The notes below the pieces were generated by a model. That model was not told where the DNA came from. It did no database searches and saw only the letters and a list, made by a program, of their open reading frames with translations. Made by a program: the position numbers and the translations under genes. From contig CAWCSF010000006.1 of the NCBI GenBank assembly GCA_963798195.1, forward strand, positions 372,001 to 436,000: a DNA stretch of 64,000 bases, written 5' to 3'. Shown here piece by piece: positions 48,674-58,372 of the stretch; the first letter of the stretch is position 1; the number at the start of each line of letters is the position of its first letter. Source of the DNA: CAVSRC01 sp963798195. GTDB taxonomy: Bacteria > Pseudomonadota > Alphaproteobacteria > Rhizobiales > Kaistiaceae.

Positions 48674-49597
48674 ATGGCCAACCGTAAGAAGAAGGGCCGC
48701 GAGGTCACCGGCTGGCTGTGTCTCGACAAGGCCGTAGGGCTCACCTCGACCGGCGCGGTCGCTTCGGTGAAGCGCCTGTTCGGCGCAGCGAAGGTCGGTC
48801 ATGCCGGCACGCTCGATCCGCTCGCATCCGGCGTGCTGCCGATTGCGCTTGGCGACGCCACCAAGACCGTCCCCTTCGTCCAGGATGGGCGCAAAGTCTA
48901 CCGCTTCACGGTGCGCTGGGGCGCCGAGACCGATAGCGACGATTCCGACGGCACGGTCACCGAAACCAGCGACGCGCGTCCGGATGCCGATGCCATCGCC
49001 GCGGTGCTGCCGGAATTCTCCGGTGAGATCATGCAGCGTCCGCCGGTCTATTCCGCGATCAAGATCGCCGGCCAGCGCGCCTACGATCTCGCCCGTGAAG
49101 GCGAGACGGTAACGCTGGAGGAACGGCCGGTATCGATCCATCGTCTGGTCCTCGCCGAAATGCCGGACCGCGATCACGCCACCTTCGATGCCGAGTGCGG
49201 CAAGGGCACCTATGTCCGCGCGCTCGCCCGCGATATCGGCCGTCGCCTCGGCTGCCTTGGTCACGTCGTCGCGCTCCGCCGCCTGGTGGTCGGGCCGTTC
49301 GACGCAAATCATGCGGTGACGGTGGAGCAGCTGATCACGGCCCGCGAGGAAGGCGATGTCTTGTCGCTGGACCGCTTCCTGATGCCGCTTGGCGTGTCCC
49401 TCGGCGAGGTACCGGAGATCGCCGTCGGCGCCTCGGATGCCGCCCGCATCGGCCGCGGCCAGTCGGTACTGCTGCGCGGCCGCGACGCACCGGTCAGTAC
49501 GGGGGTCGCCCATGCCACGTCTCAGGGCCAGACCATAGCACTCGGCGAGATAGCCGAGGGCCAGTTCCATCCGACCCGGGTATTTCACGCCGGCTAA
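48674..49597 (+). CDS. truB: tRNA pseudouridine-55 synthase TruB
   Basis: A 307-residue enzyme that isomerises U55 in the T-loop of tRNAs. The catalytic Asp is in GHAGTLDPLASGVLPIALGDATK. The second motif is RPPVYSAIKIAGQRAYDLAREGE and the third GTYVRALARDIGRRLGC. Start at 48674 (MANRKKKGREVTGWLCLDKAVGLTS). An upstream in-frame ATG at 48626 overlaps rbfA and would add a non-conserved arginine-rich stretch. Confidence 0.95.
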   Translation: MANRKKKGREVTGWLCLDKAVGLTSTGAVASVKRLFGAAKVGHAGTLDPLASGVLPIALGDATKTVPFVQDGRKVYRFTVRWGAETDSDDSDGTVTETSDARPDADAIAAVLPEFSGEIMQRPPVYSAIKIAGQRAYDLAREGETVTLEERPVSIHRLVLAEMPDRDHATFDAECGKGTYVRALARDIGRRLGCLGHVVALRRLVVGPFDANHAVTVEQLITAREEGDVLSLDRFLMPLGVSLGEVPEIAVGASDAARIGRGQSVLLRGRDAPVSTGVAHATSQGQTIALGEIAEGQFHPTRVFHAG

Positions 49598-49796
49598 GGC
49601 GGAAACATTAATAGAATCAACACGGTGCGGCCGCCCGCTTTTCGCTGGCAATCGCCCGTCCTTTCGGTCATATTCCGCCCGCTCGCCCTTGGCGGTTCAA
49701 CCGCAAGGCGAGTGTCCCGATCCCGACCGTGCTGGACGACATCCCGGCCCTGGCCGCAGGCATCGGCGGACTCAACACAAACAAAAAGGACACCCG

Positions 49797-50066
49797 ATGT
49801 CGATCACTGCCGAGCGCAAACAGGCGCTCATCAAGGAATACGCCAACGGCGCCACCGATACCGGCTCGCCCGAGGTTCAGGTTGCGATCCTCTCCGAGCG
49901 GATCGCCAATCTCACCGAGCACTTCAAGGGCCATAACAAGGACAATCACTCCCGTCGTGGCCTGCTGAAAATGGTGAGCACTCGTCGCAGCCTTCTCAAC
50001 TACCTGCAGAAGACCGACGAGAAGCGCTACCAGACGATCATCGACCGCCTGGGCCTGAGGCGCTGA
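49797..50066 (+). CDS. rpsO: 30S ribosomal protein S15
   Basis: 89 residues (MSITAERKQALIKEYANGATDTGSPEVQVAIL), normal length, with the 16S-binding loop HFKGHNKDNHSRRGLLKMVSTRRSLLNYL. AAAAAGGA precedes the ATG at 49797. A 199-base upstream gap and a hairpin downstream, before pnp, match the classic rpsO-pnp arrangement, where pnp is autoregulated. Confidence 0.98.
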   Translation: MSITAERKQALIKEYANGATDTGSPEVQVAILSERIANLTEHFKGHNKDNHSRRGLLKMVSTRRSLLNYLQKTDEKRYQTIIDRLGLRR

Positions 50067-50138
50067 CGCGAGCGGGGTTTTGCGCGCGGCCTGAGTGGTC
50101 GCGCATCCCGACGCCAGATCAGCAGACAGGCTAGCTAG

Positions 50139-50161
50139 CGCGACGGCATGGGGCCGTCGCG
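50139..50161 (+). terminator. Hairpin in the rpsO-pnp intergenic region
   Basis: A perfect 9-bp stem: CGCGACGGC (50139-50147), 5-base loop, GCCGTCGCG (50153-50161). No U-tract follows, so it is probably a processing or attenuation structure rather than a strong terminator. By analogy with enteric rpsO-pnp it could be an RNase III target in the pnp leader. The whole gap is 276 bases and holds no gene. Confidence 0.5.
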
Positions 50162-50342
50162 GGACCGAACCGGACAAGCAAAGAGCCATGGCAGGATCGC
50201 CAGCCGCTTTCTCCTGAGTGCAGCAACGCCAGGAAAAGTGTGAAGCACCTTTTCCGTTCGGCATTGCGCCACAAGACCAGAGAGCGTCTCGCCGTCTTGC
50301 CCATGGCTCGTCTTGCGTGTCCGATGCAAGAAAGGAACTACC

Positions 50343-52482
<2,140 letters not shown>

Positions 52483-52503
52483 GCCACAAACGAATCGGAT
52501 GCG

Positions 52504-52531
52504 AAACGGCCGGCCTTGCGCCGGCCGTTTT
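52504..52531. terminator. Bidirectional intrinsic terminator after pnp
   Basis: AAACGGCCGGC (52504-52514), 5-base loop and GCCGGCCGTTT (52520-52530), followed by T. It is a perfect 11-bp GC-rich stem flanked by A-run and T-run. It lies between the convergent pnp and L,D-transpeptidase stops, so it can serve both. Confidence 0.85.
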
Positions 52532-52541
52532 GCGTTGGGGC

Positions 52542-53741
52542 CTAGCGGAATTCCACCGGCACGCCCTTGCTGACGAGACCGGCCAGTTCCTCCGCATCCC
52601 AGTTCGTCAGCCGCACGCAGCCGTGCGAGAAGGTCTTGTCGATTCTCGACGGCTCGGGCGTGCCGTGGATGCCGTAGGTCGGCTCGCTGAGGTCGATCCA
52701 GGTGGTGCCGATCGGATTGTTCGGCCCGGGCGGGATGGTCAGCTGGTCGTGGTTGTTGCCCTGCACGAAGTTGACGTCCGGCCGGTAGTAGTAGGCGGCG
52801 TCGGTCGCGATCGCGTTGACGACGTGGGTGCCGGAGGGCGACGGCAGGTCGGCGCTGCCGATGGTCGCCGGATAGGCGACGATGATGCGGCCGGCGGCGT
52901 CCATGCCGAAGAGTTGCGCGCGTTCCTTGTCTGCGATCAGCGAAGCGACGGCCGGCTCCTTGCGCGGCTTGCCGACCGCGGCGACGGCGATCTGCGTGCC
53001 CGGCGCGCCGAAGTCGACGCCGGGGTTGAGCGCGGCCAGAAGATTCTCGTCCATGTGAAAGCGCTCGCCGAACATCTCGCGCGGTGTGTGGAAGCCCGAC
53101 CGCTCCAGCTTGGCGAGCTCGGCATAGTCGCTGGGCAGGTCCGGATAGAACGGCCCGGCGACGTCCTCCGGCGTGATCGTGTAGCCGACCAGCACCGGCA
53201 GCGCCTTGCCCTCGTTCATCGACAGCGCGGTCCACAGGTCGGCGTCGAGCTGCCCGTCCGGCTTCATGCCGAGGATCAGCTCGGCCACCTGCACGGCCTT
53301 GGCGACGTTACGGCCGGCATAGCCGTCGATCACCCCGGGTGAGAACCCGGAGCGGTCGAGCAGGATTTGCAGCTTGAGCACCAGCGCGTCCGGCTGGTCG
53401 GGAGTGGCGGTGGTGCCGGGCACGAACTCGGCGGCGTTGACGGCATCCGCTGTCGGATAGACGGGTGGCGGCTTCGCCACCTCCGCCGTGTTCGGCGGCG
53501 CAACGGCGTCGGCTGGCGCGGCGGGCGCTTGCGACACCGGCGGCGTCGGCTGGGCTGGGGCAAGCGGCGCCGGCGCCATCCCCTGCGCCATCGGCGCCGA
53601 TGCGCCGGGCAGGATCGGGACAGGCGCGCCCTGAGCCGCTGCCTCCTGCGCTGGCGCCGGGAGGGGCGCCAACAGGATCGCTGCGATGATGGGAAGGGAG
53701 AGTTTCAGGCGTGCGGGAACGCCGCGCGGGGTGGGTTTCAT
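52542..53741 (-). CDS. Secreted L,D-transpeptidase (YkuD domain)
   Basis: 399 residues with a signal peptide (LKLSLPIIAAILLAPLPAPAQ) and a Pro/Ala-rich linker to about residue 95. A peptidoglycan-binding-like helical domain (LQILLDRSGFSPGVIDGYAGRNVAKAVQVAE) comes next. The C-terminal YkuD domain has IHGTPEPSRIDKTFSHGCVRLTN, with catalytic Cys375 and His373. It makes 3-3 peptidoglycan cross-links or attaches outer-membrane proteins in the periplasm. Transcribed convergently to pnp. Confidence 0.93.
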   Translation of the reverse strand: MKPTPRGVPARLKLSLPIIAAILLAPLPAPAQEAAAQGAPVPILPGASAPMAQGMAPAPLAPAQPTPPVSQAPAAPADAVAPPNTAEVAKPPPVYPTADAVNAAEFVPGTTATPDQPDALVLKLQILLDRSGFSPGVIDGYAGRNVAKAVQVAELILGMKPDGQLDADLWTALSMNEGKALPVLVGYTITPEDVAGPFYPDLPSDYAELAKLERSGFHTPREMFGERFHMDENLLAALNPGVDFGAPGTQIAVAAVGKPRKEPAVASLIADKERAQLFGMDAAGRIIVAYPATIGSADLPSPSGTHVVNAIATDAAYYYRPDVNFVQGNNHDQLTIPPGPNNPIGTTWIDLSEPTYGIHGTPEPSRIDKTFSHGCVRLTNWDAEELAGLVSKGVPVEFR

Positions 53742-54020
53742 GGTGACAGCTAACGTTCGAAACGCCGAAAGGCTCCATCCGCGGCGGCGCGGCCCGGAAA
53801 CTGCTCGATCTTCGGCAATGAAACGGAGCGCTGGCGAAACGCGATCGAGTTCACGCCTGCGAAGGCTCCGGGACCGCGGCTAGGTGATCGAGCCTTGATG
53901 CATGCCGCTTGGGCTGCGGACCTCTAGCGGCGCCACTCCAGAGGCGCCCCGATTTGAACTTGTCAGCCGAATCAAGGAATTATGCCCCTGCGACTTGGTT
54001 ACCGTTTGTCAAACAAGGGG

Positions 54021-54066
54021 TTGCGTCGGGGCGCTGCGTCGCCATATCCTTTGTGCAGCGCAACAA
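54021..54066 (+). promoter_or_regulatory. Candidate phaZ promoter with PhaR-like operator
   Basis: TTGCGT (54021-54026), 16 bases and CATATC (54043-54048) resemble a promoter. TTGTGCAGCGCAACAA (54051-54066) directly after it contains TGC-N3-GCA, the kind of site reported for the PHB-responsive repressor PhaR. The 370-base gap 53742-54111 contains no gene I can support. Confidence 0.4.
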
Positions 54067-54111
54067 GCCGTCGACAAACAGCCCGGTATGCGCGGGAAAG
54101 GGATTTGGGGC

Positions 54112-55509
54112 TTGTCCGTTTACCAGCTCTATGAACTGAACCATGCCGCCCTCGGCCCCCTGCGGGCCGCTGCCGACGCGACCCGGCTGTATTTCCAGAA
54201 TCCGATGAATCCGCTGGCGCATACGCCGTTCGGGCGCAGCGTCGCTGCCAGCGCGGAACTCTTCGAACGAACGACGCGGCGTTACGGCAAGCCGGAATTC
54301 GGTATCGACCGCGTGAGCGTGCGCGGCGTGCAGGTGCCGGTCAATGAGCGCGTTGTCTGGGCGCGGCCCTTCGGCCGCTTGCTGCATTTCGAGAAGGTCC
54401 ATGTGCCCGGCGGGCGCCAGCAGCCCAAGCTGCTGATCGTTGCGCCCCTGTCCGGCCACTACGCGACGCTGCTGCGCGGCACCGTCGCCACCATGCTTGC
54501 CGACCATGACGTCTACATCACGGACTGGGCCGATGCCCGCATGGTGCCACTCGCCGACGGTCATTTCGACCTCGACGACTACATCGACTACGTCATCTCG
54601 ATGCTCCACCTGCTTGGGCCGGGCGCGAACGTGATGGCCGTGTGCCAGCCGTCCGTGCCGGTGCTGGCGGCCGTGGCGCTGATGGAGGCGCGCGGCGACA
54701 AGCACCTGCCGGCGACCATGACGCTGATGGGCGGGCCGATCGACACGCGCGTCAGCCCGACCGCGGTCAACACGCTCGCCAACACCCACGATCTGGAGTG
54801 GTTTCAGCAGAACGTCATCATGAAGGTGCCGTTCCCGCACCCCGGCTTTCTGCGCGATGTCTACCCCGGCTTCCTGCAGATCTCCGGCTTCCTGTCGATG
54901 AACTTCGACCGCCACGTCGACGCCCACCGCGATTTCTATCACCACCTCATCCGTGGCGACGGCGACCCGGCCGAGAAGCACCGCGAGTTCTACGACGAGT
55001 ACCTGGCGGTCATGGACCTGACGGCCGAGTTCTATCTCCAGACCGTTGACACGGTCTTCCTGCGCCACGCGCTGCCCTTGGGCCAGATGACCCACCGCGG
55101 CCAGAAAGTCGACCTCGCGGCTATCGAGAATGTTGCCATGCTCACGGTGGAGGGCGAGAACGACGACATCTCCGGCGTCGGCCAGACCAGGGCGGCGCAT
55201 GACCTCCTGGTCAACCTGCCGAAGGAAAAGAGCGCCCACTACCTGCAGCTTGGCGTCGGCCACTTCGGCGTGTTCAACGGCTCCCGTTTCCGCTCCGAGA
55301 TCGCCCCGCGGATCGGCGATTTCATCGCCACCCATGGTCGCTCCGCCGCGCCCGTGCGTAAGACCAACGGCAACGGCCACGCCGTCACCAACGGCAACGG
55401 CGCCGCGCACCCCGCGCCAGCCCGGAAGGCCGCTGCCGCACCGGTGGCCGCCGCCAAGGCGCCGCCGCCGAAACGGCGGAAAAGCAAGGCTTCCAAGCCC
55501 GCCCATTGA
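54112..55509 (+). CDS. phaZ: Intracellular poly(3-hydroxybutyrate) depolymerase
   Basis: About 465 residues. The family N-terminus YQLYELNHAALGPLRAAADATRLYF starts just after TTG 54112, which follows GGGAAAGGG. An ATG at 54088 is an alternative, and longer extensions look noncoding. The nucleophile elbow is MAVCQPSVPVLAAV, with cysteine as in cytoplasmic PhaZ/DepA enzymes. The C-terminal domain holds VEGENDDISGVGQT (Asp) and GVGHFGVFNGSRFR (His). It degrades native PHB granules. The last ~45 residues are Asn/Gly then Ala/Lys/Pro-rich, a histone-H1-like tail that might bind granules or DNA. Confidence 0.92.
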   Translation: MSVYQLYELNHAALGPLRAAADATRLYFQNPMNPLAHTPFGRSVAASAELFERTTRRYGKPEFGIDRVSVRGVQVPVNERVVWARPFGRLLHFEKVHVPGGRQQPKLLIVAPLSGHYATLLRGTVATMLADHDVYITDWADARMVPLADGHFDLDDYIDYVISMLHLLGPGANVMAVCQPSVPVLAAVALMEARGDKHLPATMTLMGGPIDTRVSPTAVNTLANTHDLEWFQQNVIMKVPFPHPGFLRDVYPGFLQISGFLSMNFDRHVDAHRDFYHHLIRGDGDPAEKHREFYDEYLAVMDLTAEFYLQTVDTVFLRHALPLGQMTHRGQKVDLAAIENVAMLTVEGENDDISGVGQTRAAHDLLVNLPKEKSAHYLQLGVGHFGVFNGSRFRSEIAPRIGDFIATHGRSAAPVRKTNGNGHAVTNGNGAAHPAPARKAAAAPVAAAKAPPPKRRKSKASKPAH

Positions 55510-55530
55510 GGTTTCCGCGCCGCGCGAACC

Positions 55531-55559
55531 AAAAATCGGACGCCCGCCGTCCGATTTTT
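55531..55559. terminator. Intrinsic terminator after phaZ
   Basis: A perfect 12-bp stem: AAAAATCGGACG (55531-55542), 5-base loop, CGTCCGATTTTT (55548-55559). The A/T runs at the base provide the U-tract. Confidence 0.88.
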
Positions 55560-55599
55560 CTTGAATCGATATCCCCCTCTTCCCACGTTGATGTCTGTT

Positions 55600-55632
55600 A
55601 CGTAAGATAGACGTACGACTGACGTACGATAT
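55600..55632 (+). promoter_or_regulatory. Three 11-bp direct repeats upstream of the DUF2852 gene
   Basis: ACGTAAGATAG, ACGTACGACTG and ACGTACGATAT follow one another without gaps, ending 11 bases before the ATG at 55644. An 11-base period puts the ACGTA cores on one face of the helix. This suggests cooperative binding of a regulator close to the start codon, or a promoter with overlapping operators. Confidence 0.6.
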
Positions 55633-55643
55633 AGGGGAATGAC

Positions 55644-56042
55644 ATGGTCAATTCGAACGCCCTGCGTCCGGCTTGGACGCCCCTGACGATCCTGCTGATG
55701 GTCGTCGGCTTCTGGGTCTTCTGGCCGCTCGGTCTGGCGATGCTCGCCTACATCATCTGGGGCGAACGAATTCCAGAAGTCCGGCGGCACTTCGGAGAGA
55801 TGAAGCGCGACTGGCCCGGATGCGGTCCGGCCCGCGGAACTTCGCGAAGCGGCAATGCCGCCTTCGACGATTACCGCGAGCGTGAGCTTCGCCGGCTCGA
55901 TGAAGAGCGGCGCAAGCTCGACGAGGAACGCCGCGAATTCGAAGAGTTCGTCGCCAACCTCCGCCGTGCCCGCGATCACGAGGAGTTCGACCGGTTCAAG
56001 CGCGACCGTCCGCGCAAGAATGCGGAGACGATCGACCTCTGA
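55644..56042 (+). CDS. DUF2852 family membrane protein
   Basis: 132 residues. Two short hydrophobic segments (LTILLMVVGFWVFWPLGLAMLAYIIW) are followed by a long charged coiled region (RERELRRLDEERRKLDEERREFEEFVANLRRARDHEEFDRFKRDR). This matches DUF2852, restricted to alphaproteobacteria and of unknown function; the C-terminus should be cytoplasmic. AGGGGAAT precedes the ATG. Strong hairpins bound the gene on both sides, so it is monocistronic. Confidence 0.85.
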   Translation: MVNSNALRPAWTPLTILLMVVGFWVFWPLGLAMLAYIIWGERIPEVRRHFGEMKRDWPGCGPARGTSRSGNAAFDDYRERELRRLDEERRKLDEERREFEEFVANLRRARDHEEFDRFKRDRPRKNAETIDL

Positions 56043-56092
56043 CGCGATGCCCTGCCATGTTGCGGGCAGCAGGTGACAGCGATAAAAGTGCG

Positions 56093-56123
56093 AACGGCGG
56101 AACCAGATCGGTTCCGCCGTTTT
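56093..56123 (+). terminator. Intrinsic terminator after the DUF2852 gene
   Basis: A perfect 12-bp stem: AACGGCGGAACC (56093-56104), 5-base loop, GGTTCCGCCGTT (56110-56121), then TTGCTT. Confidence 0.85.
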
Positions 56124-56163
56124 GCTTCGACAGGTTCAGGTGAAAGAATTGAGGATCCAGCGC

Positions 56164-56667
56164 ATGACAGTTCGTCGTATTGGCACTGCGGCCATAGCCG
56201 CGGCCTCGCTCGCGGCTTTTCAGCTTTCCCCGATGAACATGGCAGCGGCGGCGACCGGGCCGTTCGGCGGTCTTCAGGGCTCGTGGGCCGGCGCCGGCAC
56301 GATCTCGCTGACCAACGGCAGCAAGGAGCGTGTGCTCTGCAACGTCCAGTACACCGTGGCCGCGGACGGCAACAACCTTCAGCAGGCGATGCGCTGCGCA
56401 AGCGACACCTACAAGTTTCAGGTCAACGCCTTCGTCAAGTCGGACGGCGGGAATCTCTCGGGCAACTGGACTGAAACCACCCGCAACGTCACGGGCTCGA
56501 TCACCGGACAGGCCGGGAGCAGCCGCATCGAGGTCAATGTCAGCGGCGGCAGCCTCTTCTCGGCGAAGATGGTGATGGCGATGACCGGCGCCAGGCAGAT
56601 GGTGACCATCGCACCGACGGGCACCGACGTGTCGCTGGTCTCCGTCACCATGGCCAAGGGCCGGTAG
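56164..56667 (+). CDS. Small exported protein, unknown function
   Basis: 167 residues with a signal peptide (MTVRRIGTAAIAAASLAAFQ, cleavage near MNMAAAA). The mature part is a beta-rich domain of alternating strands (GSWAGAGTISLTNGSKERVLCNVQYTV; RCASDTYKFQVNAFVKSDGGNLSGNWTETTRNVTGSITG) with two cysteines that may pair. Homologs in Hyphomicrobiales are unnamed. GAGG lies 12 bases upstream of the ATG at 56164. It is flanked by terminators on both sides. Confidence 0.75.
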   Translation: MTVRRIGTAAIAAASLAAFQLSPMNMAAAATGPFGGLQGSWAGAGTISLTNGSKERVLCNVQYTVAADGNNLQQAMRCASDTYKFQVNAFVKSDGGNLSGNWTETTRNVTGSITGQAGSSRIEVNVSGGSLFSAKMVMAMTGARQMVTIAPTGTDVSLVSVTMAKGR

Positions 56668-56742
56668 CGCGGCGGTCCGTTTACGCGCGTCCCGGTCACG
56701 ACCGCCGGCGGCGTATTAACTCCCGCAGGTATTCACGATGAG

Positions 56743-56775
56743 CGGCGGGGCCAAAAATGGCCGCGCCGTTTTTTC
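56743..56775 (+). terminator. Intrinsic terminator after the exported protein gene
   Basis: CGGCGGGGCC (56743-56752) and GGCCGCGCCG (56759-56768) pair with one mismatch across AAAAAT, followed by six or more T. It is placed 20 bases before the convergent dps stop. Confidence 0.8.
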
Positions 56776-56794
56776 GTCTTGAAGCGCTGCTGCT

Positions 56795-57316
56795 TTAGTC
56801 CTTCGGCTGGCGGCTCGCCTCGAACAAGAACCAGGCGCGCCCTTCCGCCTCGTCGATCCAGCCCTCCAGCAGGCTCGCTGTACCGACGTCGTTGTGCTCG
56901 TCGCAGGTGGCGTGCACCGCGCGCATCCGCCCCGCGAGCTCCATGTTGTCGCTGCGCAGTTCGGCCAGCATGTCGCGCGGCGTCACATAGTCCGCGTCGT
57001 TGTCGGCGATGGTCTGCAGCCGGCCGATCTCGCCGATCGAGTGCAGCGTCGCGCCGCCGAGCTTGCGCGCCCGCTCTGCCGCCGCATCGGTGATCGCCAG
57101 AAGCTGCGCCGCCTGGTCGTCGAACATCAGGTGGTAGTCGCGGAAATGCGGGCCCGAGGCATGCCAGTGGAAGTTCTTCGTCTTCATGTAGAGGGCGAAG
57201 ACATCCGCCAGCAGGGATGCCAGCGCCCCGGCGATGTCTTTCGTCGCGTTGGCGCCGAGTGCGTTGGGGGTGTTGAGAGGCGCCTTGCGCCGCGCCTTGG
57301 GGCTGACATTCGCCAT
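56795..57316 (-). CDS. dps: Dps-family ferritin-like protein
   Basis: 173 residues of the Dps/starved-cell DNA-protection family. The ferroxidase ligands lie in TKNFHWHASGPHFRDYHLMFDDQAAQL (H50/H52, H62, D66 region) and the Glu-containing helix ends FHD-like. The basic N-terminus (SPKARRKAPLN) may bind DNA. Dps stores iron as ferric mineral using peroxide. The start at 57314-57316 follows GGAGAA. It is divergent from the SprT-like gene. Confidence 0.88.
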   Translation of the reverse strand: MANVSPKARRKAPLNTPNALGANATKDIAGALASLLADVFALYMKTKNFHWHASGPHFRDYHLMFDDQAAQLLAITDAAAERARKLGGATLHSIGEIGRLQTIADNDADYVTPRDMLAELRSDNMELAGRMRAVHATCDEHNDVGTASLLEGWIDEAEGRAWFLFEASRQPKD

Positions 57317-57531
57317 CGGTGTGGTTCTCCTCGGGTCATGGGGCTCCGCCGCCCCTTCGGAAAGACGGCGCACTTTGCATCCGGACCCGGGGAAAATCCC
57401 GCTGAAAAACGCCGCAGCTCTGTGATTCGTGGACGACCGTCGTTCGCGAACAAAAAGTGAATCACTTGGTAACCGGTTCTGTGGCATCATTCCGCCACAG
57501 CATTGATTCGCTTGGGAAACCTTCGCTGGCC

Positions 57532-58296
57532 ATGGCTTTCTTCGCCCGCAAAGAGCCGGAAACCGCCGACCGCTTCGAGATCGCCACCGAGAGCGGCATC
57601 GTCGCCGTCGATATCCGCCGCCATCCGCGCGCGCGGAGCTACACGCTGCGCGTCTCCGGCCCGGCCAAGCCGCCGGTTCTCACCATGCCGAAGCGCGGCA
57701 CGCTGACCGAGGCGCGCCGCTTCCTCGATCGTCATTCCGGCTGGCTGAGGCGCCAGATCGATCGCCTGCCGCCGGCGATCCCGATTGCCGATGGCTGGCC
57801 GATGCCGCTGCGCGGCGTGCTCCACACCATCCATCATGCGCCCGGCATGCGCGGCACGGTCACGGTCGGCGAGGATGCCGAAGGGCCGGCGCTCTACGTC
57901 TCCGGCGACGCTGCCCATCTCCGCCGCCGCGTCATCGATTTCCTCAAGCGCGAGGCGCGCCACGATATCGATGCAGCCGTGCAGCGCTGCGCGGCACGGC
58001 TGGAGGTGACGCCGAAGGCGGTGCGCTATCGCGACCAGATCACGCGCTGGGGCTCGTGCACGGCGGAGGGACATCTGTCGTTCTCGTGGCGGCTCATCAT
58101 GGCGCCGCCGCTGGTGCTGGATTATCTCGCCGCCCACGAGGTGTCGCACCTCGTCGAGATGAACCACTCGCGCCGCTTCTGGACGCTGTGCAAGTCGCTC
58201 TGTCCGGAGACCGACATCGCGCGCAACTGGCTCAACACGCAAGGACCGGCGCTCCACGCCATCGGCGCCGACGAACCCACCCGCCAGGCGGCCTAG
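57532..58296 (+). CDS. SprT/YgjP-like metalloprotease domain protein
   Basis: 254 residues of the M48-like YgjP family (DUF45). The zinc motif HEVSH is at 202-206 in LAAHEVSHLVEMNHSRRFW, with the third ligand further on. The preceding ITRWGSCTAEGHLSFSWRLIMAP (WGSC at 173-176) is the family signature. N-terminal strands (VAVDIRRHPRARSYTLRVSG) are typical. The substrate is unknown; relatives sit beside restriction or DNA-repair genes in some genomes. I chose the ATG at 57532; an in-frame ATG at 57457 is possible. Confidence 0.88.
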   Translation: MAFFARKEPETADRFEIATESGIVAVDIRRHPRARSYTLRVSGPAKPPVLTMPKRGTLTEARRFLDRHSGWLRRQIDRLPPAIPIADGWPMPLRGVLHTIHHAPGMRGTVTVGEDAEGPALYVSGDAAHLRRRVIDFLKREARHDIDAAVQRCAARLEVTPKAVRYRDQITRWGSCTAEGHLSFSWRLIMAPPLVLDYLAAHEVSHLVEMNHSRRFWTLCKSLCPETDIARNWLNTQGPALHAIGADEPTRQAA

Positions 58297-58372
58297 GCTT
58301 TCTCCTCGGCATCAGTCCGGGCGGATTTGATACCGTGTCCGCACGCCGTCCCGCGCAGAGGAGAAAATCCCC

